Part shown: positions 29,847 through 39,869 of the stretch, piece by piece | Layout: the number at the start of each line of letters is the position of its first letter | How positions within the stretch are numbered: the stretch's first letter is position 1 | Source: Mycoplasmopsis citelli | GTDB lineage: Bacteria > Bacillota_I > Bacilli_A > Mycoplasmatales > Metamycoplasmataceae | DNA length: 64,000 bases | Direction of reading: 5' to 3' | NCBI RefSeq assembly: GCF_900660645.1 | Contig: NZ_LR215036.1 | Span: 992,001 to 1,056,000 of the forward strand | The notes under the pieces: model-generated | Databases searched by the model: none | What the model was told of the DNA's origin: nothing | The model's input: the letters and a program-made list of their open reading frames with translations, nothing else | Made by a program: the position numbers and the translations under genes

Positions 29847-31340
29847 GTGAAATCATTATTTTTTAAAATTGGTGATCCTATTTCAAATCTAACAGAACTT
29901 TCATCATCTGTTTCAAGTCACGCAAATGTTGAAACAAAAAACCAAAGTTTTCAAGTAATAAAAACACAAGAAAAAAGTTTATTTAAAGAAATATCTACTG
30001 ATTTAGAGAGTAAAAACAAAATTATTTTTAATAATTTAAATAAATTGCAAGAAGAGAAAAAAACGCTTTCAGAATTTTTTAAAAATATAAAAAAAGAAGA
30101 TTTAGAAAAGTTATCTAAAACAATTTTATCTGAATTAATAAAAGAAAATAAAATATCTAAAACTGATTACGAAAAAGCAATCAATAATATCGAGAATCAA
30201 AGTCACCAACAATTTAAAGATTTTATATCAACATTTCAAGATTATTCTAATGAATATGAATTTCAAAATTCTAACAAAAAAAGTTTTGAAGATGAAACTC
30301 GCTGAATAGCAATAAACCCTTACAAAGGATATGAAGTAAATATTAGCGAAGAAGAAAATTCAAAAACTCACGCTTTAGCATTTGAACAGCTAAGTGTTAA
30401 AAAAACTCAATTTGAATTGATAACAAAAAACTTAATACCCGAACTAAAAAAATGAATTTTAGCAAAGAAAATAACCTTAGAAGCAGCTCTTGCTCCTAGT
30501 AGTGCTTCTATTGTTGCTACAGGTATTACATTAAGCGACAAAATAAAAAACGGAAAATTATTCAAAAAGTATTTTAAAAATTATTATCAAAACAAAATAA
30601 AAAATCTTACAAAAGAATCTTTAGAAGCAAAAGAACAAAGGCTTCTAAAAATTTCTTTAGTTTCTTCTGCGATTTCACTTTCATTTCAATATACTATTGA
30701 ACAAATCGAAAAGCACATCAACGACATACAAAATCAAATAAAAGAGAGTGTAGAATTATATTTTGGACCTCATGAAGTATTTAATGATTTTAAAAATTGA
30801 CATGGTAAAATCTGATCGAAATTATCTTTTACTAATGAAATTATTAGTTGAGTTTTAAGCCATTATATTCCAGGTAATTTTCCTCAAGCTTGATACGACA
30901 GATATTTATTTTATTTAAAGAAAACAACTAGTTTAAAGACATTTCATTTTATTTCTCTTGGTAATGATTTACTAGCTATATGACTTAATGTTGATGAAAT
31001 AAAAAAATTAGATAAAGCTCTCGATTATCTCGATAGTAAAGAAGAAGAATTCAAAGAAGCATTAGAAACATTAAATAGTGGAATAGAATCTCTAAGAGAA
31101 GATAAATGAGTAGTTGTTAAAGAAAGTCGTAAATCAGATTATTATTCTCGTGGAGGAAGAGGAGGAAAAAACTTACTTTTTAAAAATCTCAAAACTGATA
31201 AAGTAAAAACACTCGAAGAAATGCTTGAATATAGTAGGGAAGAGTTAAAACTTTGAGGGTTACAAAAAGTTTATAATCATAAGACCGGATGATATATACG
31301 AAGTATTCCGAATAAAGATAAATCAGATAATTTAGGATAA
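29847..31340 (+). CDS. Unknown 497-aa protein, first gene of the three-gene module
   Basis: I do not recognise this gene. It starts at GTG with AAGGA 6 nt upstream. Residues 1-160 are charged and helical (ISTDLESKNKI..., EKLSKTILSELIKENKISK). There are two moderately hydrophobic stretches (about 210-232, ALAPSSASIVATGITL; about 270-290, LLKISLVSSAISLSFQ) and a helical region about 395-425. The C-terminal part is basic with a Gly/Arg patch (SRGGRGGKN, about 435) and ends GLQKVYNHKTGWYIRSIP, a short motif reminiscent of toxin or nuclease tails. TGA Trp codons interrupt it under the standard code. It lies 4 nt upstream of the next gene on the same strand, opposite to the surrounding cassettes. 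Confidence 0.75.
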
Positions 31341-31344
31341 AAAA

Positions 31345-32073
31345 ATGCTAGTTTTTTCAATAATATTGTCGCTTATTTTTGTTGGAACATTTTATATTTC
31401 TTCTCAAAAATGATTAAAAAACTATTTTTCAATAAACATGTTTATTATTTTTATTGACTTATCAATTGAAAAAATCAAATATAATCAGGATAATTTTTTT
31501 CAAAATCCGTTACTAAACAAGGCAATTAATGAGTTTATTGAGCAGATAATAAAAAAGAAAAAATTTGTTTCTTTTTATTTATTTTGAACTTTTGTTTCTG
31601 TTACTTTATCTATTACTACCTTGGTGCTTTATAATTATTTTTTAGTTGAAGAAGCAATTGTATTTAATATTCTGTTGCCAATTATATCAATTTTAATCCC
31701 TATATGTTTTTCTTCTTATTTGATTTTATTTTTAAATAAAAAGAAAAAATTTAAAAAGGTTCTTAAAAAATATAATTTTGCTAAAAAAAATAACATTAAA
31801 CAAATTTCACAATCAATGAATTATCAAAAACAAGAAAAAACAAAAACCATTGCTTTCTCTTATGAATTAGCTTTTACATTTAAAATTAAAAATATTTTTC
31901 AAAAATGAAAAAATTTAATTATCTACGAAGAAAAAATTAAACAAATATTTGGTGAGCAAGCTCAGTCAATTATGTATATTTACATTTATGACATTAATAA
32001 TTTCAAAGCACCTTATTTTGTATTTGAAAACAAACTCATGATTAAACATTATAAGGAAGCAAAATGAATCTAA
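31345..32073 (+). CDS. Unknown 242-aa membrane protein, second gene of the module
   Basis: No recognised family. Predicted membrane segments are at about residues 2-19 (LVFSIILSLIFVGTFYI), 75-95 (FVSFYLFWTFVSVTLSITTLVLY) and 103-130 (AIVFNILLPIISILIPICFSSYLILFL). A basic cytoplasmic-type loop (KKKKFKKVLKKYNFAKKNN) and a soluble C-terminal ~100 residues follow. It begins 4 nt after the first gene and its last 10 nt overlap the third gene, so the three are almost certainly co-transcribed. Confidence 0.75.
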
Positions 32074-32900
32074 TTTATGGAACATACATAAACTGATCTA
32101 TCTTTTTTGCCATAACATGTTTATTTTTTCTTTTTTACTTATTCTACCGTGCATGATGAATAAAAATAAATGAATTTTTATATTCCTTCGGAATTAAAAA
32201 AATTAAATTCTGCCTAGAAAATAAAATTAAAGTTCATCCGTTTTTTGTAAAAGGTATTGAGAGTATTTGTAAAAGTTTTAAAACTAGAAATTTAAAAATA
32301 ATTTATCAATATATTATTTCAATATTGCTTTTGAATATAATTTTAAGTCTTTTAATTTGATTATCATGAGTTCCGGACTCTAGAAATTTACAATCAGTAA
32401 ATATTAAAAATTTTTATTTGTATATTTTTAACATAATTTTTTTGATTCTTTTAGCTATAGCAATAGCAGAAATTGTATTTTGAATTATTTATGTTATTAT
32501 TAAAATTTTACATATTAAGAAGTTACAAAATTTATCTAAAAAACTTAAAATAGATGTTCAAAGTCCATTGTTTGATTTAACAATAAGCAGAAAAGAAATT
32601 TTAAATTTAAATATTAAGGGTTCTTTAAAGAATTTTCAAAATTATAAATTAAGTGTTAACTCAAATAAACAACAGTTCTTTATATCTAATTTATCAACTA
32701 ATAAATTGGTAAAAAACTATAACGAATCAATTTTATGGAATAGGGATGTCTTGAAAGAATACCTAAATGATAATAAAGAAGATGCAAGATATATTCATTA
32801 CTTATTAATTGTGTACTCAAATCGAACTGATGCAGAATTTTATGATGTCAAAAATGAAGATAATATACAATTTTTTATGGAATTGGAAAAGTATTATTAA
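32064..32900 (+). CDS. Unknown 278-aa membrane protein, third gene of the module
   Basis: No recognised family. Three hydrophobic segments are at about 12-30, 85-105 and 120-150 (YLYIFNIIFLILLAIAIAEIVFWIIYVII). A soluble C-terminal half follows (FDLTISRKEIL..., YIHYLLIVYSNRTDAEFYD, end MELEKYY). AAGGAAG lies in front of the ATG inside the end of the second gene. Its topology resembles the second gene's (membrane N-half, soluble C-half), so the two may be distant paralogues or partners. Confidence 0.75.
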
Positions 32901-32925
32901 TAAAAAATTTAAAAAAAAAAAAAAA

Positions 32926-32960
32926 AAACTTAGTTCTGCAAAAAAGAACTAAGTTTTTAA
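32926..32960 (+). terminator. Terminator of the three-gene module
   Basis: ACTTAGTTCT / AGAACTAAGT followed by T-run, preceded by a homopolymer of 18 A (32911-32928). The stem core is shared with the TG3 and psiTG6 terminators. Confidence 0.8.
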
Positions 32961-32997
32961 TTGTTGTTATATTAATAAATATGATAGATAATTTATA

Positions 32998-33049
32998 ATA
33001 TGAATCTCTTAAATTTAGATTTTTGCTGTCAAAATTTTGAGATTCATAT
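32998..33049. repeat. Solo IS-end-like hairpin C
   Basis: 52-nt inverted repeat ATATGAATCTC ... GAGATTCATAT with an internal core (AAATTTAGATTTTTGCTGTCAAAATTTT) that aligns to the IS left end and hairpin A, though diverged. It lies between the module's terminator and the CC N-terminal remnant, i.e. at the module's right junction. Confidence 0.6.
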
Positions 33050-33084
33050 AATCTTTATGTTATTTTAAATTATAAAATGCCAAC

Positions 33085-33165
33085 ACTATGATTCTTGAAA
33101 CTCTAAATTAAATATATTTATTGCAATATTTCAAGAACTGATTTTATTTTGATTAATAATATTGG
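33085..33165 (-). pseudogene. CC N-terminal remnant
   Basis: On the minus strand this reads NQNKISSWNIAINIFNLEFQES then a stop, matching NQNKINSLNHQINELNLQFQRYS near residue 35 of CC2. The plus-strand bases also align to 10985-11050 and 21485-21550. It is too short and degenerate to be a gene. With psiTG6 it brackets the three-gene module. The rest of the gap 33050-33263 shows no gene. Confidence 0.65.
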
Positions 33166-33263
33166 TAATCTCAAAAAAGAAATTTTTCTTTGTTCTGAGT
33201 TTTGTAATGATTTTTTGTTTTTATTTTTTTCAATTTTTAATATTTATAATTAAATGTTTTATT

Positions 33264-34709
33264 TTATCTTTTAAATCTTAATGATAATCAAACTGGTAAA
33301 TGATCTGAAACATTGTTTCTTAGAGCAAATCAGATGCTATTAGAGTTTTTATCTAAATTTTCTCCGGTATTAAGTCTTTTTCTGAAAATTCTTTGATATT
33401 CACTATCTACATAGTTTTTAAATTCGGAATTTTCCATGTAATTTTTAAAAATATCAAATTTAAATCAGTCTCGATTTTGTGGGTCTTGAACAAAATTGTT
33501 CCCATCATAAAACATGCGATCATATGGTTCGGCATATGCTAAATCATATTCTCCATCTAAAACAGCATCTTTAATGCTTTTTGAACTTTTTAAAGAGGTG
33601 CTTGCACTATATTGATCTTCTCACCCGCTTAAATAACCGTTAGTTACTAAGTTCACAAAAATATCAGAAGAATTTGCTGGAATATTTGTATCAGCTCCAA
33701 AAACTATATTTTTAGCTCCGTTTTGTTTAAAGTAATCAAATACTTTGTCTAAATTAAATGCCTCTGCTCCTTCTTGTGAACCAATTTTTCTGGTAAATCT
33801 TAAGTTGCTTGGATAAGTATAATTTAAATCTGCAAAACTAACTTCACCTTCTTTTCTACCTGGTGAATCAAAGTGATCAAAAATGGTGGTAAATGCTTTT
33901 CGAGTACCGTTGACTTTAAACATCACTCCAAATGGAGGACGAACATATGCTGTTGAATCATATTCATCTTCAAGCGGATATTCAACATAATCTTTAAAAG
34001 ATTTTTTAACACTTCCATCTTTAAAAGGAAGTGGAGAAACTTTATTTGTATCATATAAAATGACCACCGATTCTTTAACTGCTTCAGAGGAATTTGAATT
34101 GTAATCACTTTCAGGTTGATAAACCATTTCATAATGACGATTTGTCATTGAATTGAGCTTATCAACAATTAAATTTACTGAATCTCATTTTCCATTATTA
34201 ATTTCAGTTAATCCAATTACATCTGGATTAATTTCTGAGAGAACTTTGCTAATAACAGAAACTTTAAATTGATTTTCATTTCTTTTTGAATTTGGATAAT
34301 TTAAAATGTTTCAATGAACAATTTTTAAACCTTCAGCTGATTGGACTCTTGGTCTAGCTGTTCGACGTCTAGAGTTTAAAACAACCTTATTGAAAGCTTG
34401 GGTTTTTAAGTAATTGTTATTTTGTATACTGTTTTTTGTGGATAAAGATACCAAATCAACATTATTTGAATTATCTTTATCGTTGCTATTAACAATAGCT
34501 TTATCTTTTTGTAAAGTGTTTTGATTGTGAACTTTTGTAATATTTACTTTAAAATTTTCCTTTGAGTTTTGTAATGCTTGAGAAAGCGATTTAGCAAAAT
34601 CACCTTCACTGTGAGAGATTGGGTTTGTAGTGCAAGAAGCAGAAGTAATAACTGCAATTGCACTACTTGAAATAAGACTTATTAACTTAAAAATAATTGA
34701 TTTTTTCAT
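33264..34709 (-). CDS. Membrane nuclease lipoprotein, EEP (MnuA-like) family, copy 2
   Basis: 481-aa paralogue of the nuclease at 15-1490. Signal peptide 1-26 ends in lipobox ITSASC. A Ser/Asn/Lys linker runs to about 125. The catalytic domain has VHWNILNYP, LTEINN, FDHFDSPG, GADTNIP and SDHLPVW. The catalytic domains are closely similar while the linkers share almost nothing. TGA encodes several Trp. A TATACT-type -10 lies ~12 nt before the ATG and no Shine-Dalgarno is evident. It stands at the upstream edge of the cassette array, next to housekeeping hisS on the opposite strand. Confidence 0.9.
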
Positions 34710-34887
34710 AGCCCCATAAGTATAAATTACCTTGAATAAAAGTCAAGATTTTTTTAAAAAAACTATGGAAAAATAACCACAAATTAACTCCATTTTAAAG
34801 GTTTTTAACTTTTTATTTCTCTTAGATTATTATTGTCTTTAAATATTGTAAAATTAAGATAGCGTAACTATTTTTTAAGGGGGCAAA

Positions 34888-36210
34888 ATGATTAATAAAG
34901 TTAAAGGAACAATTGATTATTCAATTGGTCAATACACTAAAAAAAGAGCCGCTCTGAGTATTTTTGAATACTTAGTAGAAAAGTTTGGGTTTTCAATGAT
35001 CGAAACTCCAATTTTAGAATATGCTGAATTATTTAAACGCACAAATCAAAACAGTGACATGGTCCAAAAAGAGATGTTTACTTTCGTTGATAAAGGTGGT
35101 CGAGAAATTGTTTTAAGACCTGAAGGTACTGCTTCGTTTGTACGAGCATTTGTTAATAATAAATGATATGCACAAAGTGAAATTGATAAATTCGCTTATT
35201 GAGGACCAATGTTTCGATATGAGCGTCCACAAAGTGGAAGATATCGGCAATTTTATCAAGCTGGGGTTGAATATGTAGGAAATAAAAACCCTTATAAAGA
35301 TGCCCATGTTATTTTCACTGGTCAGTTATTAATGGACTTTTTTGCACAAAAAGCAGGAAAAAAAGTTGAATTAAAAATTAATTCCATTGGAGATGAACAA
35401 ACCAGAATTAAATACCAAGAAGCTTTAAAAGAATTTCTGCTTCCTTACAAAGATCAATTAAGTGAAATATCCCAACAACGCCTTGCTTCAAATAATGTGT
35501 TAAGAATTTTAGATGATAAAGTTGATTCAAAGTTGCCTTTTATGAAAAATGCTCCTCAAATTTCTAATTTTTATTCACCTGAATCCAAAAAATATTTCCA
35601 AGATGTTCTTGACAAACTTGACTTATATGAATTTAAATACAAAATTGATCCAAATTTAGTTCGTGGATTAGATTATTATGACGAAATTGTTTTTGAATTT
35701 GTCGGAAAAACCAATCAAGGAGAAACAACTCTAATTGGAGGAGGAAGATATTCAAATTTAATTGAAGAATTAGGAGGTCCAAAACTTTCTAGTGTTGGAT
35801 TTGGATTTGGTGTTGATCGTATAATTGAATTTTTAGGCGATCTTTTAGATGATACTGATAATACTAGAATAGTTCCAAATCTTGGTTTTGTTGATAATAG
35901 AGACATTTTAATTGGAGCTTCTGAAAAAGCCAGTGTTTTAGAAAATTTATATTCATTTTACTTAGGTTTAAATTTTGAAGGAGATAATTTTAAAATGACT
36001 TTTGTTCCTGAATTAACCAAGAGTAAAAAGCTTTTTGAGATGGCTAAAAAACAAAATGTTCGTTTTTTACTTTATGAAGATCCAAAAATTTCAAATCCAG
36101 ATATAGTTGTTCTCAAGGATTTAGTTAAAAATAAAAAAATTGAACTTGATCTTCTAGATATGGAACTAGCTTCAAATGATTTATATGGATTTATAATTAA
36201 AAATACTTAA
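34888..36210 (+). CDS. hisS: Histidyl-tRNA synthetase (440 aa)
   Basis: Class II synthetase charging tRNA-His. Visible are the N-terminal VKGTIDYSIGQ and LRPEGTAS region, motif 2 ([25 protein letters not shown]), the HisA motif LVRGLDYYDE, the second GGGRYSNL motif, motif 3 (GFGFGVDRI) and a C-terminal anticodon-binding domain. Length is normal. A GGGGG-type ribosome site precedes the ATG. It is followed after 11 nt by aspS, the common hisS-aspS pairing. It marks the start of conserved chromosome to the right of the surface island. Confidence 0.97.
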
Positions 36211-36221
36211 AAGGAAATTGT

Positions 36222-37919
36222 ATGAATAAAACAATTAAAAATAATCAGCTAAGAATTTCTGATCAAGGGAAAGAAGTTACTCTTTATGGATGAGTCGCAA
36301 ATAAAAGACGTTTTGGAGAATTAAATTTTGTTGATTTAAGAGACAAATACGGAATTATTCAATTGGTTTTTAATCAACCAATTAATTTTTCAAAAGAAAG
36401 TGTATTAGAAGTTTTTGGAACTGTAGTCCAAAGAAAAGATCCAAATCCAAGCTTAGAAACTGGAGATATTGAAATTTTGGTTAAATCTTACAAAGTTCTT
36501 TCAGTAGCTCAAGAACTCCCATTTGCCATTAAAGATGATTTAGAAACTAAAGAAGATTTGCGTTTAAAATATCGATTTTTAGATTTGCGTCGTCCAGTTA
36601 TGCAAAAAACTCTTAAATTAAAAAATGATTTATTTTTTTCAATTAGAGAGTTTATGCACTCACAAGAATTTATGGAAATTGAAACTCCAATGCTTGCAAA
36701 AGCAACTCCTGAAGGTGCAAGAGACTTTTTAGTTCCGACTCGTAATAAAAATGAATTTTTTGCCTTGCCACAATCTCCGCAGTTATTTAAACAATTATTA
36801 ATGATTTCAGGATTTGAAAGATACTATCAATTTGCTCGTTGTTTTAGAGATGAAGATTCTCGAAAAGACCGTCAACCTGAGTTTACTCAACTTGATATTG
36901 AAACAAGTTTTTTAGATGTGTCTTCATTTATGGAAATTATTGAAAATCTCTTTAAACACTTTATGAAAAAAGTCATGAATGTTGAAATTGCAACTCCATT
37001 TAAAAAGCTTCGCTTTAATGATTGCATTCGTGATTACGGAAGTGATAAACCAGATTTACGTTTTGAAAATAAAATCACTGATATTGACAATTTTTGTGAT
37101 GATTCAGATTTTGAAATCATTAAAAATGCTCCTTCAAAAAGACTATTAGCAATTGATGAAATAATTACAAAAAAAGATTTTAAATTCCTTGAAGAAATTG
37201 CTAAAAAAAACAAAGCAAATATATTATTTTACTTTACCTTAGAAAATAATGAACTTAAAGACACAAATTTTGCTAAAAAAGTGCCTCAATCAGTTGAAAA
37301 ATTAATCAAACAAATAGGAAAAACTACTGGAACATATTTAATTGTTGCTAATGAATATGAAAACGCTTCTCAAGCCTTAGGGGCTTTAAGGGTTGAACTT
37401 AACGAAAAATACAACTGAGCTAAAGATGAATATAATTTTGCTTGAATTATTGATTGACCGATGTTTGAATACGATAAAGAAAATAATACCTGAATGGCTG
37501 CTCATCACGCTTTTACTCAATTTGATAATACTCTAGAAGAAATCAATACATTGCCAAAAAGTCAACTGAAAGCTAAAAGTTATGATTTAGTGTTAAACGG
37601 ATTTGAGCTTGGTTCTGGATCTGCACGTATTTACGATAGAGAAATGCAAGAAAAGATGTTTGAACTCATCGGAATGGATAAAGAACAACAACAAAATAAA
37701 TTTGGATTTTTCCTTAAAGGTCTTGATTATGGAGTTCCACCACACTGTGGAATTGGTTTGGGTATTGATCGTTTAACAATGATATTAACTAAAAATAAAA
37801 CCATTCGTGATGTTATTGCATTTCCTAAAAATGCTAAAAGTGTGGACGTTTTTACAAACGCTCCTTCTGGTGTTGAACAAAATCAACTTGATGAATTATT
37901 TATTAAAATAAAGGACTAA
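36222..37919 (+). CDS. aspS: Aspartyl-tRNA synthetase (565 aa)
   Basis: Class IIb synthetase for tRNA-Asp. It has an N-terminal OB fold (LYGWVANKRRFGELNFVDLRDKYG), the FLDLRRP and TPEGARDFLVP motifs, motif 2 (FARCFRDEDSRKDRQPEFTQLD), a GAD-type insertion domain, and motif 3 (GIGLGIDRLTM) followed by AFPKN. AAGGAAA lies before the ATG. Four TGA Trp codons cluster around residues 405-425. Likely co-transcribed with hisS. Confidence 0.97.
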
Positions 37920-37959
37920 AATATTTTAAAAAAATGCTCTTTAATTTTGATTTTTCAGA

Positions 37960-37965
37960 TATAAT
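37960..37965 (+). promoter_or_regulatory. -10 box of rpmF within a hairpin
   Basis: TATAAT 39 nt before the rpmF ATG. It lies inside an inverted repeat AAATGCT ... AGCATTT (37932-37977) that may also terminate aspS. Confidence 0.5.
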
Positions 37966-38004
37966 TAAAAAGCATTTACACAAAACCACAAAAAGGAGGA
38001 CCAT

Positions 38005-38205
38005 ATGGCTATAGTACCAAAAAGAAAGACATCTAAACAACGTAAACACAAAAGAAACAGTCACTCTGCTTTAGAAATGCCTAACCTTGTTGCATGTAAA
38101 AACTGTACACAAATGATCGAACAGCATGTTGTATGTAAATTTTGTGGTTTTTACAAAGGTAAAAAAGTTCAAGGATACGTTGCACTTAACGACCGTATTC
38201 AATAA
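38005..38205 (+). CDS. rpmF: Ribosomal protein L32 (66 aa)
   Basis: Large-subunit ribosomal protein with MAIVPKRKTSKQRKHKRNSH and a zinc ribbon formed by CKNC and CKFC. AAGGAGG precedes the ATG. It appears monocistronic, with its own promoter and a strong terminator. Confidence 0.97.
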   Translation: MAIVPKRKTSKQRKHKRNSHSALEMPNLVACKNCTQMIEQHVVCKFCGFYKGKKVQGYVALNDRIQ

Positions 38206-38220
38206 TTAATTTTAGTGTGG

Positions 38221-38257
38221 AAAATAACCGGAAAAATCTTTTTTCTGGTTATTTTTT
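38221..38257 (+). terminator. Terminator of rpmF
   Basis: AATAACCGGAAAAA / TTTTTTCTGGTTATT stem followed by T-run. Confidence 0.85.
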
Positions 38258-38294
38258 TATTTTTGATTATTAACAAAATGAAAAGAGGTTAAAA

Positions 38295-38894
38295 ATGTTA
38301 CTTTATAAATTAGGAGAAATTGTTTACAAAAACAATAATAATTTAATTTTAGAAAGCAAAGGAGATGGACATATTGTAGTTATTTCCAATGAATCGAGAT
38401 ACCAAGTCCATGACAAAATTAAAATGTATTTTTATGAATACAACACCGAATATAATAAAACTACTTATGGTTTTAAAGATTTTAAGGAGCGTTTATTATT
38501 TATTGATTTAATTTCAATTGATAAAATTGGTCCAAAAATTGCTATGAATATTCTTGATCAAGGTTGAGAATATATCGCAGAATTAATTACTCAAGAAAAT
38601 TGACAAGAAATTGCAAAAATTCCATTTGTTAATGAGAAAACTGCTCGCTTTTTATGCGTTGAATTATCTGGAAAATGAACCAAAATTATGAATCGCAAAA
38701 TCAAAGACAAAAGTACTTCTCAATCATTACTTAAACAACTTAGCGAAACACTCAATACCCTTGGGTTTAAGAAAAAGCAAATTGATTTTGCTGTTTCTAA
38801 AGTTGATACATCAAAAAATCTAGAACAAATGATTGAAGATAGCATCGAAATCATCGCAACTAATCAAAATGAAATCAATCTTGCGTCCGCATAA
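38295..38894 (+). CDS. ruvA: Holliday junction helicase subunit RuvA (199 aa)
   Basis: Binds Holliday junctions and loads RuvB. It has an N-terminal OB fold (MLLYKLGEIVYKNNNN), a helix-hairpin-helix with SIDKIGPKIAMNIL, a second HhH (IPFVNEKTARFLCVELSGKW) and a C-terminal domain III (LSETLNTLGFKKKQIDFAV). AGAGG before the ATG. Its end overlaps ruvB by 26 nt, indicating coupled translation. Confidence 0.93.
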
Positions 38895-39825
38895 TTTTAA
38901 ATCATTTATTGGACAGCGTAAACTAATTAAAACAATTAAGGCGATGATTGATAGTTCACAAAAACAAAACAAAATCTTAGATCATATTTTACTACACGGT
39001 TTGCCAGGCTTAGGTAAAACCACTTTAGCCACAATTATCGCAAATGAAACTAATAAAAATATTCATTACATTCAAGGAGCTAATATCGAAAAGAAAGCTG
39101 ATATTATTTCAGTTTTATCACTAGTTAAAGAAGGAGATATTGTCTTTATTGATGAAATTCATAGCATTAATAAATTAGTTGTGGAGTTTCTTTATAATGC
39201 TATGGAAGATTTTGTTTTTGATTTAATTATTGGGGTAGATGCAAATGCTAAAGCAATTCGAATGAAAATTAAACCATTTACATTAATTGGGGCAACAACC
39301 AAATTAAACGAAATATCTCAACCATTAAAAGATCGCTTTGGTTTTATCGGACGATTTGTTAATTATGATTTGCATGATTTAATACAAATCATCCAAAATT
39401 CAGCTAAAGAGCTAGAAATTCAAGTTCCCGAAGCTCAAATAAAAACTATCGCTTCATATTCTCGTTCAACTCCTCGAATTGCTAATCATTTACTTAGTCG
39501 AATTAAAGATTTTGCTATTTCCCTAAATAATGGAGTTATTGATCATAAAATTATCAAAAAGACTTTTAGTTATTTGGAATTATACCCACTTGGTCTTTCT
39601 AAAGATCACATTGAGTATTTACAAGTTTTACGAGAGGGCTTTGATGAAAAAGCTGTCTCGCTAGATGTAATAACAGGACTAATATCCACATCTAAAGAGA
39701 ATATTCTCAATGATATTGAGCCAATTTTGCTATATTTCAAACTCATTGAAAAAAATTCTAGAGGTCGAAAAATTACTTCTAAAGGAGTTGATTATTTAAT
39801 TAAAGAGAAACTCTCGCTTAGTTAA
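38869..39825 (+). CDS. ruvB: Holliday junction branch-migration ATPase RuvB (318 aa)
   Basis: AAA+ motor for branch migration. LRPHNFKSFIGQ is the usual N-terminal motif. Walker A is GLPGLGKTT, Walker B is VFIDEIH, sensor 1 lies in TLIGATTK, the Arg finger is in the DRFGFIGRF region, and a winged helix lies at the C-terminus (GLDVITGLISTSKENI). The ATG at 38869 is chosen over an in-frame TTG at 38833 because the domain starts there. Confidence 0.95.
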   Translation: MKSILRPHNFKSFIGQRKLIKTIKAMIDSSQKQNKILDHILLHGLPGLGKTTLATIIANETNKNIHYIQGANIEKKADIISVLSLVKEGDIVFIDEIHSINKLVVEFLYNAMEDFVFDLIIGVDANAKAIRMKIKPFTLIGATTKLNEISQPLKDRFGFIGRFVNYDLHDLIQIIQNSAKELEIQVPEAQIKTIASYSRSTPRIANHLLSRIKDFAISLNNGVIDHKIIKKTFSYLELYPLGLSKDHIEYLQVLREGFDEKAVSLDVITGLISTSKENILNDIEPILLYFKLIEKNSRGRKITSKGVDYLIKEKLSLS

Positions 39826-39869
39826 AAGAATAAGCTTAAAAATCACTATTTTTGGTAAAATATATAAAT

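Noticed and set aside
1-34800. Repeated cassettes considered as a site-specific recombinase-driven family (vsp/vpma type)
   Set aside because: No recombinase gene is in the window, all cassettes share one orientation, and the genes have individual promoters. The idea remains only as an alternative for the conserved leaders.
34770-34803. ATAACCACAAA hairpin upstream of hisS
   Set aside because: The right arm lacks the matching TTTGTGGTTAT, so only a weak, short stem forms.
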